This document shows, in pieces, positions 36,464 to 44,401 of a stretch of DNA of 64,000 bases. The notes below the pieces were generated by a model. It saw nothing but the letters and a program-made list of their open reading frames with translations, made no database searches and had not been told where the DNA came from. The stretch spans positions 2,480,001 through 2,544,000 of the forward strand of contig NZ_CP036261.1 of the NCBI RefSeq assembly GCF_007741475.1, read 5' to 3'. Each line of letters starts with the position of its first letter. The first letter of the stretch is position 1. The position numbers and the translations under genes were made by a program. The DNA is from Rosistilla ulvae (GTDB lineage Bacteria; Planctomycetota; Planctomycetia; Pirellulales; Pirellulaceae).

Positions 36464-39391
36464 TTACGCAGCTTTGTCCCGTGGTTTGAAGGGGAGCACG
36501 TCGGGCGTTTCCGCCGCCGTTTCCTGTTCCACCATATCGATAGCCCCGCGGCTGCGACGCAGTTCGCGAATCGTTTCAGCACGTTCGCTCAGCCGGGTTT
36601 GCAAGTCGATGATCCTGCGTTCCGCTTCGGCGTTTGCGTCGAGGCTGGCGTTGTAGTCTTCGGTGACATCGCGCAGATGGCCCGTCGTATCTTCCAACTG
36701 TTTGCGAAGCGATTGGACCTGAGGATGCAATTGTGAGAACTCAGCGACCTTGGTCTGCAGTTCTTGGACACGGTTGGATTGCCGCTCCAACAGCTTGGCC
36801 GTTTCCAGGTGCTCTTCAACCGCCTGGGTCAATTGTTGTTTCGTCTGCGTCTGCAGCTGCTGCAACGGTTCGATCTGTTGGATCTGCCCTGCCATCTCTT
36901 TTTGTTGCGACTTCAGTTCTTTGACCGTCGCTTGCAGTTGTGCATTGCGATCTTCCGCATGTTCCAGCGTTTTGGTCATCTCCGCCAAACGTGGTCGCAG
37001 CTTTTCCATCCCAGCGAGATCGTTGGTCAGTTGTGCGATCTGCGATCGCAGCGTTTCGGTATCGGTCCGCAGCGATTCGGCGTCTGCGGTCAATGCATCG
37101 CGGTTGGTTTCCAGTTCCGCGACCAATTTTTCATGTCGCTTCAGCTCGCGATCGGTTTCGTTGAGCTGCTTCTGCATGCTCGCGTTGGTGTCGTTGGCCG
37201 ACTGCAATTTGAGTGTCGCTTCGTCGCGTTGACGTTCCAGGTCCGAAAGCATCGCCGCCTTGGCCGCGACCTCGCTCAGTTCGGTCTCGGTCGCTTCAAC
37301 CTGGGCCTTCAATTGCTTGTTTGCATCGGTAAGACCGTTCAGTTTCGACAACACGGCATCGCGTTCGGTCTTCACTTCGTCGAGGTCCTGCTTCAGTTGA
37401 TCGTGCGATTGTTCGCTAGCGATCAGTTTCGCATCGACATCCGCCAGCGTCTCTTCGAGCCCATTGGCACGATCCATCGCCCCATCGCGTTGTGCAACCA
37501 ATTGCTTGACCTGGACGACCTGCCGTTCGATCGTCTCCTGCAGTTCCTCGGACGCTTTGACTTCCTTGTGCAAATCGTCGCAGTGGTGCTGCAATTCTTC
37601 GCGTTGCGATTGCAGTTGTTCTTGCTTCGTCTTCAGTTCGGCACATTCGGCCCGCAACGCGTCGCGTTGCGATTGCACATCGCCCACTTCTTGTTGCAGG
37701 TTCGCCAACGATTCATCCCTCGCGGCGAGTTCGTTGGTCAATTGTTCCGACTTCGTTTTGCCTTGCGTGACCAAGTCTTGTAAGGACTGGCACTGTTCGC
37801 TCAAGCGTTTGATCGTGTTGGTCGCCGAATCGTGCTTGGCCTGAGACTGGCTGGTTGTCGCTGCCAATTCCCCCGCCAGGGTCTCGATCTGCTTTTCGAA
37901 TTCAGCGGTTGCATCGGCCAATGCCGTTTTGCCTTGATCTCCGATTTGTTGCTTCAGACGCGCCAATTCTTGCTGGTGCTTGTTTGCCGCTTCGGCCAGC
38001 TTGGTTTCGTGAGTCTGCGACCACTCGGTCTTCAGTGCGGCCAGTCGTTGTTCGTAAGTGGCCGTCTTGTTGTCGCTATCCGCTGCGTGCTGCTTCAACT
38101 GGTTCTGAAGCGATTCGAGTTCGCGCTGATGCTTGGCTGTCGCTTCGGCCAACGTCGCTTCGTGATCGCGAGTCAGTTGCGACTTCAGTTCGGACAACTG
38201 TTGTTGGTACGTGAGATCCTTGGTTTCGCTACCTGCCGCTTGTTGCTTCAGTTGGTCCTGCAGCGATGCGAGTTCGCGCTGATGCTTGCCCGTCGCTTCG
38301 GCCAACGTCGCCTCGTGTTCGCGAGTCAGTTGGTCCTTGGTTTCCGCCAGTTGTTGGTTGAATGCGGCGTTGCTGTTTTCGTTGTGCGTCGCTTGTTGTT
38401 TCAGTTTTGCTTGCAGCGATTCGATTTCGACGCGATGTTTCGCTGCGATATCCGTAAGCTTGGCAGTGTGGGCATTGCCCAGTTCCGACTTCAGGTCGGC
38501 GAGCTGCCGTTGGAAAGCTTCGGCCTCTTTGTCGCGCAACGCCTTCTGTTGATCGCGTTCCGCTTGGACGGTTTGCAGTTGTTCGCTGAATTTCTGCGAC
38601 GTCTCGGTCAGCGTCAGCTGATGATCGGCAGTCAATTGTTCGGTCAGCTTGACGATTTCAAGGGCGTGCGTTTTCTTCGCCCCGCTGTGCTCGCTTTCTT
38701 GTTCAGCCAACTGACGCTTGAACGCCGCGATCTCTTGATCGTGTTGGGCTGCGATTTCACCGAGCGATTGCTCGCGTTGCAAGCGAAGCTGTTCTAATTC
38801 AGCGTCCAGCTGCTGATTGTCGCTCTGCAAGTTCAGGACTTGTTCGCGGGCTTGATCCAACGACCGTTGCAGCGTTTCACGCTTGTCGACATTTTGGTTC
38901 AGTTCGTTTTGCCGCACCTCGTGCTCGTGGCGCGTTTGATCCAACTGTAGCCGCAAACTTTCCAGTTCGCTGTCCAAGCGTTTTGCGTCCGCCGTAGCGT
39001 TGGCTTTGGCGCGGTTAGCGTCGTTCAATTCCTGCATCAATCGATCGCGTTGAGCGGCTTCTCGCGCTGCGTCGTCAACCGCCGCTTGGGCCTGTTGGCT
39101 CAACAGTTCTTGTTGACCGATCGCTTCGTTCGCTTTGATTTCCAGATCCCGTTTGATTCGGGTCAGTTCTTTATTCTGATCGCGGATCGCTTCCCATTGC
39201 GTTCGGGATTCCTTCCAGTCGCGATCTTGTTGGGCATGTTGGCGCTTGCGTTGCCGAGTGATCGCGCGGAGCTTGCGGTAACGGGCCTCGAGGTGCAGCA
39301 TTCGCGCCTCTTCCTCGGACCGATCTCGGTACCAAATCAAGTGGCCGATGCCCAAGCCAACCAGGATGAAGAGGACGATTGAGATGACCAT
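36464..39391 (-). CDS. membrane-anchored coiled-coil protein with 51-residue repeats
   Basis: A 975-residue protein with a short N-terminal membrane anchor (VISIVLFILVGLGIGHLIWY, residues 2-21) and predicted coiled coil over nearly all the rest. About four repeats with a period of 51 residues lie at about residues 320-520 (HQRELESLQNQLKQ and EATLAEATAKHQRE segments). The corresponding DNA shows a 153-base spacing. The remaining rod has no obvious period. The topology suggests a cytoplasmic or cell-envelope rod anchored at the membrane, as in polarity or scaffold proteins; no function is recognised. The gene converges with the sulfatase gene. Confidence 0.8.
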   Translation of the reverse strand: MVISIVLFILVGLGIGHLIWYRDRSEEEARMLHLEARYRKLRAITRQRKRQHAQQDRDWKESRTQWEAIRDQNKELTRIKRDLEIKANEAIGQQELLSQQAQAAVDDAAREAAQRDRLMQELNDANRAKANATADAKRLDSELESLRLQLDQTRHEHEVRQNELNQNVDKRETLQRSLDQAREQVLNLQSDNQQLDAELEQLRLQREQSLGEIAAQHDQEIAAFKRQLAEQESEHSGAKKTHALEIVKLTEQLTADHQLTLTETSQKFSEQLQTVQAERDQQKALRDKEAEAFQRQLADLKSELGNAHTAKLTDIAAKHRVEIESLQAKLKQQATHNENSNAAFNQQLAETKDQLTREHEATLAEATGKHQRELASLQDQLKQQAAGSETKDLTYQQQLSELKSQLTRDHEATLAEATAKHQRELESLQNQLKQHAADSDNKTATYEQRLAALKTEWSQTHETKLAEAANKHQQELARLKQQIGDQGKTALADATAEFEKQIETLAGELAATTSQSQAKHDSATNTIKRLSEQCQSLQDLVTQGKTKSEQLTNELAARDESLANLQQEVGDVQSQRDALRAECAELKTKQEQLQSQREELQHHCDDLHKEVKASEELQETIERQVVQVKQLVAQRDGAMDRANGLEETLADVDAKLIASEQSHDQLKQDLDEVKTERDAVLSKLNGLTDANKQLKAQVEATETELSEVAAKAAMLSDLERQRDEATLKLQSANDTNASMQKQLNETDRELKRHEKLVAELETNRDALTADAESLRTDTETLRSQIAQLTNDLAGMEKLRPRLAEMTKTLEHAEDRNAQLQATVKELKSQQKEMAGQIQQIEPLQQLQTQTKQQLTQAVEEHLETAKLLERQSNRVQELQTKVAEFSQLHPQVQSLRKQLEDTTGHLRDVTEDYNASLDANAEAERRIIDLQTRLSERAETIRELRRSRGAIDMVEQETAAETPDVLPFKPRDKAA

Positions 39392-39936
39392 GAATGACTC
39401 CGATCGGGTTCACCGATGTGATATTTGGAAAGCAGTACCGCTTGTCCGCTGCTTCTATCAAATCGCCCGCTGCGATAGTAGACGAATCACCACTGCAAGC
39501 ATTTGGCAATTCGCGGCGCTCGACTTTAACGGTTTTGCCTGTTATCACGCTTCGGCAATCTTTGCTTGGTAGCTTGAGCTTGCCAGTCAGATTTGCCGGG
39601 ATTTCCAATGAGGTGATATCAATCCAATACGCAGTGTCGTCGAAATGACGACGCAAGGAATTGAGGGAAGAGACTATGCCGTTCGGCAGGAAATGCCGTT
39701 GAAGCAGCGATTTGCAGCGACAAATCCTATTGGCTTGTTCGATATCCGAGGATCTGCAGTTTTTGGCACGTTCCTTGCATTCTATTGCTCTCATCGTGAA
39801 GACGACCTGCATTTGGGAAGTCGCGAGTCAGCAGAGATGAGTGCGACAGGAATGGCCGTCGTACGCTTTCCGCATTGTTCATGCGGAGTGTGTGCCAGAT
39901 GGTCGCCGCACTGAAGTTCTAGGGAGGTAACGAAAG
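39392..39936. other. 545-base intergenic region
   Basis: It lies upstream of both the coiled-coil gene (minus strand) and the His/Gly-rich gene (plus strand). Short frames in it have no recognised features, and I see no repeat or RNA. A good ribosome-binding site (AGGGAGGT) for the next gene is at its right end. Confidence 0.4.
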
Positions 39937-40335
39937 ATGTTACGAGCAATTCGATGGTTAGGGATTCCGTGTCTATGTTTTGCGGTGGTCGCAGTCGGTG
40001 ATATGCCGCAGGCACAGGCGGGTGGATTTAGCATCCAATTTGGGACACCCAGCTACGGGTATGGTGGGTACAGTCGCAGCTATCGACCTTCGTATGGTTA
40101 TGGCTACGGTTCACCGGTGCGGGTGTACAATCAACACCGGTCCTATCACAGCGGCTATGGCGGGCACCATCCGCACCGCACCCACTACGATTACCACGGC
40201 CCAAGTTTAGTGCCGCATGGGAATCACTACGACTACGTACCGGGGCACTACGATTTGCACCGTGGGCACCATGGACATAGCGGTCACCGTGGACACAGCG
40301 GGCGACATGGCCATCACGGCCATCGCGGACATTAA
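39937..40335 (+). CDS. secreted Gly/Tyr/His-rich protein
   Basis: A 132-residue secreted protein with a signal sequence (MLRAIRWLGIPCLCFAVVAV) and a cleavage-like AQA. The mature part is low complexity: first Gly/Tyr/Ser (YGYGGYSRSYRPSYGYGYG), then His/Tyr-rich (HYDYHGP, HYDYVPGHYDLHRGHHGH) and an end made of Gly-His repeats. Metal binding or an adhesive/matrix role is possible, but neither is shown. The ribosome-binding site AGGGAGGT just upstream supports the start. A hairpin follows at 40350. No family is recognised. Confidence 0.7.
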   Translation: MLRAIRWLGIPCLCFAVVAVGDMPQAQAGGFSIQFGTPSYGYGGYSRSYRPSYGYGYGSPVRVYNQHRSYHSGYGGHHPHRTHYDYHGPSLVPHGNHYDYVPGHYDLHRGHHGHSGHRGHSGRHGHHGHRGH

Positions 40336-40349
40336 TAGGCCGCTCTTCG

Positions 40350-40384
40350 CTCTGACCGATCCGATGGCAGGCGGACGGTCAGAG
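40350..40384 (+). terminator. terminator-like hairpin
   Basis: CTCTGACCG (40350-40358) pairs with CGGTCAGAG (40376-40384), and an inner TCCG/CGGA stem extends it past one bulged A. It lies 15 bases after the His-rich gene. No clear T-run follows, so its role is uncertain. Confidence 0.4.
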
Positions 40385-40692
40385 TCGGTTGTTTCAGGCA
40401 ACGTTGGTGGCGGGAATTGGTCCGCATCTCGATTGCTACGGGCACGCATCAGTCGGCGTTGTCACGTCTGTGTCTAATGCAATCCTTCGAGCGTTCTAAG
40501 GTTGCAGCATGGGCCCGCGCCCTATGCTCTCCGACTCAAAGCACTTCCCTTCGGGAAAATTTCGCCATCGCGGAGAGAGATCGTTGGGATCGCTCCGTCG
40601 CTCGCAACCCCCTCGGTTTGCGTTTGCCCCATTGATGATGCTCGACGTCCAGGCGGGAAATCGGGGCATGCCCCAGTTTCGGTGAAAGGCGA

Positions 40693-40723
40693 ATGACCGC
40701 AAGACGCGGTTTGCGGTTATAAT
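40693..40723 (+). promoter_or_regulatory. weak promoter candidate for the ABC-like gene
   Basis: A perfect TATAAT at 40718-40723 lies 19 bases after ATGACC, a partial -35. It is 66 bases before the proposed start codon. The spacing is long, so this is only a candidate. Confidence 0.3.
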
Positions 40724-40789
40724 AGCCACCGCTTATTGCGGATACCTTGTATCCAAATTCTTCCGTTGCTGACTGTCACAGGTTTCCAC

Positions 40790-42598
40790 ATGCCATCGAG
40801 TGCGTTTTCGCGAGCACGTCAAGTTCCCACTGGCTCATCAACCCTCATCGGTAATCTTTGTGCAATCATCTCGGGGTTGCTGATTCCACTGGGATTTATC
40901 GTCGCCGGAATCGCGACCGTCCTGCTGCAGGATCGCGGGTTGCATGCGTCGCCCGTCGTGTTGGGCCGCTATCTGTCGGTCCCGCTGCCCGAGTGGCTGT
41001 TGAAGATGGAACCGCTGCAGCAGTTGATCCTGATCGGCAGCGTTGGCGTCGCGATCGCGCTGACCCAAGCGCTGCTGTTATCGATCTTCTATCGGATCGT
41101 CTTCCATCGCGCCGACAGCGTCGTCGCGCAACTGCACCGCGATACGTTGACCCGCTGTATCGAACACGCTTCGACCGAAGGAGTCACCGCCCAGCGACGT
41201 CGTGCCGAACACTTGATCCTCAACTCGCTGCCCGAACTGCGTTGCGGACTGATCGCTTGGTATCGCACCACGCCCCGCCGCGTCGTGATCCTGATCGGCT
41301 GTATCCTGTTGGCCGGACTCGTCGATATCTGGTTGGCACTTTTGGCAGTCGTCAGCTGGTTGCTGGTTTGGAAATTTTATCGCTGGCTCGAAGGCATGGA
41401 CGAGCCCGAGGGGAGCCAATGGGAACTGCCGCGGTCGCGCGAACGACTTGTCGAGATGGTTCAAGAGGGACCGATGCTGGCACGACTGCAGACCGGCGAA
41501 GAGTTTAATCTTCTGTACAACGCCCAACTGCAACAGTTGCTGGATCTGCAAGCGGTCCGCGACAAGACGACGATCCGCCGCGTTCCCGTTCTTTTGTTAG
41601 CCGCCACGCTGGCGATCGGTCTGCTCTTTTTCGCGCTCGGCGTCAACCTGCTCGACCCGACTTCGGGACTCACCTTGCCCGCAGCGATCGTTTTGGCACT
41701 CAGCCTGTTTGGCGCTGGCATGGCAGCCGCCAGCCTCGCCAAGACGCAGCACTTGATGCAAGTCGCCGCCGATTCCGCAGCAACGGTCTTTTCGTTTCTC
41801 GATCAACCGACGCGAGCCGGCGCCAGCGAGCGGCTCGGAATCGGAGGCCTCAACGACGCGATCGAACTCTCGCACGTCACGCTGCACGACGGCCAACAAC
41901 AAGTCCTGGCCAACGACATCTCGCTGCGACTGGAACCAGGCAGCTTGGTCGCCTTGATGGGATCCGACGTCGCCGCGCTCCGCGCGATCGTCGAACTGCT
42001 GCTCGGATTTGGCCGCCCCGCCTCAGGCAAAGCGACACTCGACGGGATGGCGATCGCCGACATCCATCCCAGCGCCCTGGGTAAACAAGTCGTTTGGGTT
42101 GGCAGCGACGGGCCGATCTGGACAGGTTCGATCGAAGAGAATTTGCGAGCCAATACCGACGGAGTGACCACGGCTGACCTAGCCGATGTGACTCGGAAGG
42201 TTGGTATCTACGATAGGATCCAACAACTCGAAGAGGGCTTTTCAGCAGAGATTTCGCCGGGCGACTCGCGGCTGGAAGCTAGCGGCCGCTATCAAGTCGC
42301 CGTCGCTCGGGCACTGTTGGCCAAGCCAGCGGTGGTGATCGTGGAAGAACTCTCCGCCAGCCAGACCGATCTGCCCGAAGATCCCTGCCTCGATGCGCTG
42401 CAAGAACTCGTCAAAACGGGAACGCTGGTCGTGATCCTCCCGCATCGCCTGCGAACGCTGCGAGCTGCCGAACGCGTGGTCCTACTGAGCAATGGACAGA
42501 TCGCCGGCGAGGGGCGACACGAGGAACTGCTCACCAGCAGCGACTTGTACCGTCACTTGAACTATCAACTGTTCAACCCGTACCGCGATTTAAAATAG
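40790..42598 (+). CDS. ABC-exporter-like protein with degenerate ATPase domain
   Basis: A 602-residue protein with six predicted membrane segments (about residues 20-340) followed by an ABC-type nucleotide-binding domain (about 355-600). The Walker A position reads GSDVAALR at 391-398, so the Lys and Ser/Thr of GxxGxGKST are missing. The Q-loop Gln is replaced (VGSDGPIW), and the signature reads EASGRYQ instead of LSGGQ. Walker B keeps a carboxylate pair (VVIVEE) and the H-loop His is kept (LPHRL). The protein is therefore unlikely to hydrolyse ATP alone. It could be a heterodimer partner or a regulator; the partner is not in the window. Start at 40790 is preferred. Confidence 0.85.
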   Translation: MPSSAFSRARQVPTGSSTLIGNLCAIISGLLIPLGFIVAGIATVLLQDRGLHASPVVLGRYLSVPLPEWLLKMEPLQQLILIGSVGVAIALTQALLLSIFYRIVFHRADSVVAQLHRDTLTRCIEHASTEGVTAQRRRAEHLILNSLPELRCGLIAWYRTTPRRVVILIGCILLAGLVDIWLALLAVVSWLLVWKFYRWLEGMDEPEGSQWELPRSRERLVEMVQEGPMLARLQTGEEFNLLYNAQLQQLLDLQAVRDKTTIRRVPVLLLAATLAIGLLFFALGVNLLDPTSGLTLPAAIVLALSLFGAGMAAASLAKTQHLMQVAADSAATVFSFLDQPTRAGASERLGIGGLNDAIELSHVTLHDGQQQVLANDISLRLEPGSLVALMGSDVAALRAIVELLLGFGRPASGKATLDGMAIADIHPSALGKQVVWVGSDGPIWTGSIEENLRANTDGVTTADLADVTRKVGIYDRIQQLEEGFSAEISPGDSRLEASGRYQVAVARALLAKPAVVIVEELSASQTDLPEDPCLDALQELVKTGTLVVILPHRLRTLRAAERVVLLSNGQIAGEGRHEELLTSSDLYRHLNYQLFNPYRDLK

Positions 42599-42677
42599 CG
42601 AATTCCGATCCGGTCGCCAGTCGCTTCCCCTACAATAGTTTGTGTGTTGTTCAAACTCGTGTCGGGGGGGAATCGAG

Positions 42678-44378
42678 ATGGCTACGATTGCGATCGTCAA
42701 TCCGCTGTTTGAAGTTTCGTATTGGGGAATGGAACACGCTCAAGCGATCATGGGGACGCGAGCGAACATGCCGGTCGCCAGTCTGCCGCTGCTGGCGGCG
42801 CTGACGCCCGAAGAGCACGACGTCACGCTGATCGATGAAAATGTCGAGCCGCTCGACTTCGATCGACTCGCCCAATTCGATATCGTCGGCGTCACGGGGA
42901 TGAGCGTCCAGCGGTTCCGCATGGACGAGATCATCCACGAATTAAAAGACCGCGGCGTCTTTGTCGCCTTGGGCGGTCCCTGGGTGACCGTCGAAGAGGA
43001 ATACTTCGACGACCGTCCCGATGTGATTTTTATCGGCGAAGCGGAAACGACATGGCCCAAGTTTCTCGAAGATTGGAAAACGGGAGACCATCAGAAACGC
43101 TACGAACAAACCGATCGGACCGATATGACAACGGTCCCCACCCCGCGGCACGATCTGCTGAAAAACAAACACTACATGTTTGGCAGCCTGCAGTTCTCCC
43201 GCGGCTGTCCGTTCCAATGCGAATTCTGCGACATCATCGTCACCTTTGGTCGCAAGCCGCGGATCAAACTCGCCTCGCAGATCATTAACGAACTAGAGTG
43301 CCTGCGCAGCGAAGGGATGCGGATTGCGTTTATCGTCGACGACAATCTGATCGGGAATAAGCGTGGTATCAAACCGGTGCTGGAAGAGGTCGCCCAGTGG
43401 CAGGAGCGAAACGGATACCCGCTGGCTTTTATGACCGAAGCTTCGTTGGATCTGTGTGAAGACGAAGAGCTGATGGAATTGATGGCCCGCTGCAACATCC
43501 AAGCTGTCTTTATCGGAATCGAAAGCCCCAACGAGGAATCGCTGAAGGAGACGAAGAAGTTTCAAAACGTCCGCGAGCGTGGCGGCACGCTGTTGGAAAA
43601 GATTCACCAGATTCAAGACTTCGGGATCGAGGTCTGGTGCGGGCTGATCGTCGGATTCGACAACGACAAGCCCGACATCTTTGCGATGCAGACGAAGTTC
43701 TTGAAAGAGTCGCGGATCGCGCTGGCGATGGTCGGGCTGTTGCACGCGATTCCCAAGACGCCACTGCATGCAAGACTGAGGCAAGAGGGCCGGTTGGACC
43801 TGAACGACGACCAACCTTTTGGGACCAACGTAATCCCAAAACAGATGTCGCGAGAAACGCTCCGCGCCGGATACATGAAGACGATGTTCGATGCGTATAC
43901 GCCCGACGTCTACTTCGATCGCTTGGACCAACTGTACATCCAAGACCGATTCCGGCTGAGAGCTTTCGAAACCGAAGCTTTCCGAAAACGGCCCCTGCTG
44001 CGGCTGCGACACGCAGCGTTTTATACAGTCGGCTTTGGCGTCTTGTTCTGGAAATTGATGCGTGGCACTCCCGATCGGGGCCTCCGCAAAATCTATCGCC
44101 AGCGGATCTTGAACCTCGTCAGGCATCGTTTCACCACTCCTTCGGTCTGTTTTTATTACGTCACCAAGTGTGCGATGCATTACCATCAACACAAAATGAC
44201 CCAACAGATGATCGAACATCCCGACACCTTTGTTTCGACGATTGGAAAGTCGATGCGCACCCGTCGCGAAGCTACAATAGAGCAGCAGGCTACGCTGCCG
44301 GTTTTGAGGAACGATCCGCCGCAAACCGCATCCGCCGCTGAATGTCCGCCGCACGCGGCGCGATCCCACTCACGTTGA
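42678..44378 (+). CDS. B12-binding radical SAM protein (DUF4070-type)
   Basis: A 566-residue class-B radical SAM enzyme. The N-terminal half is a cobalamin-binding Rossmann-like domain (about 1-150, with TLIDENVEP and VALGGPW). The radical SAM cluster motif is C-x3-C-x2-C in SRGCPFQCEFCDI. The C-terminal part resembles DUF4070. Related enzymes include the hopanoid methylases HpnP and HpnR, but I cannot assign a substrate. I use the ATG at 42678, which has a G-rich site just upstream. The last 60 residues are polar and possibly variable. Its stop lies inside the upstream extension of the next reading frame. Confidence 0.9.
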   Translation: MATIAIVNPLFEVSYWGMEHAQAIMGTRANMPVASLPLLAALTPEEHDVTLIDENVEPLDFDRLAQFDIVGVTGMSVQRFRMDEIIHELKDRGVFVALGGPWVTVEEEYFDDRPDVIFIGEAETTWPKFLEDWKTGDHQKRYEQTDRTDMTTVPTPRHDLLKNKHYMFGSLQFSRGCPFQCEFCDIIVTFGRKPRIKLASQIINELECLRSEGMRIAFIVDDNLIGNKRGIKPVLEEVAQWQERNGYPLAFMTEASLDLCEDEELMELMARCNIQAVFIGIESPNEESLKETKKFQNVRERGGTLLEKIHQIQDFGIEVWCGLIVGFDNDKPDIFAMQTKFLKESRIALAMVGLLHAIPKTPLHARLRQEGRLDLNDDQPFGTNVIPKQMSRETLRAGYMKTMFDAYTPDVYFDRLDQLYIQDRFRLRAFETEAFRKRPLLRLRHAAFYTVGFGVLFWKLMRGTPDRGLRKIYRQRILNLVRHRFTTPSVCFYYVTKCAMHYHQHKMTQQMIEHPDTFVSTIGKSMRTRREATIEQQATLPVLRNDPPQTASAAECPPHAARSHSR

Positions 44379-44401
44379 CTCCCCCACCGCGACCGAGACC
44401 T

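Larger units (their letters stand above)
40336..40789. other. 454-base intergenic region
   Basis: It carries the hairpin at 40350-40384 and a possible promoter before the ABC-like gene. Short frames within it have no recognisable features. Confidence 0.4.
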
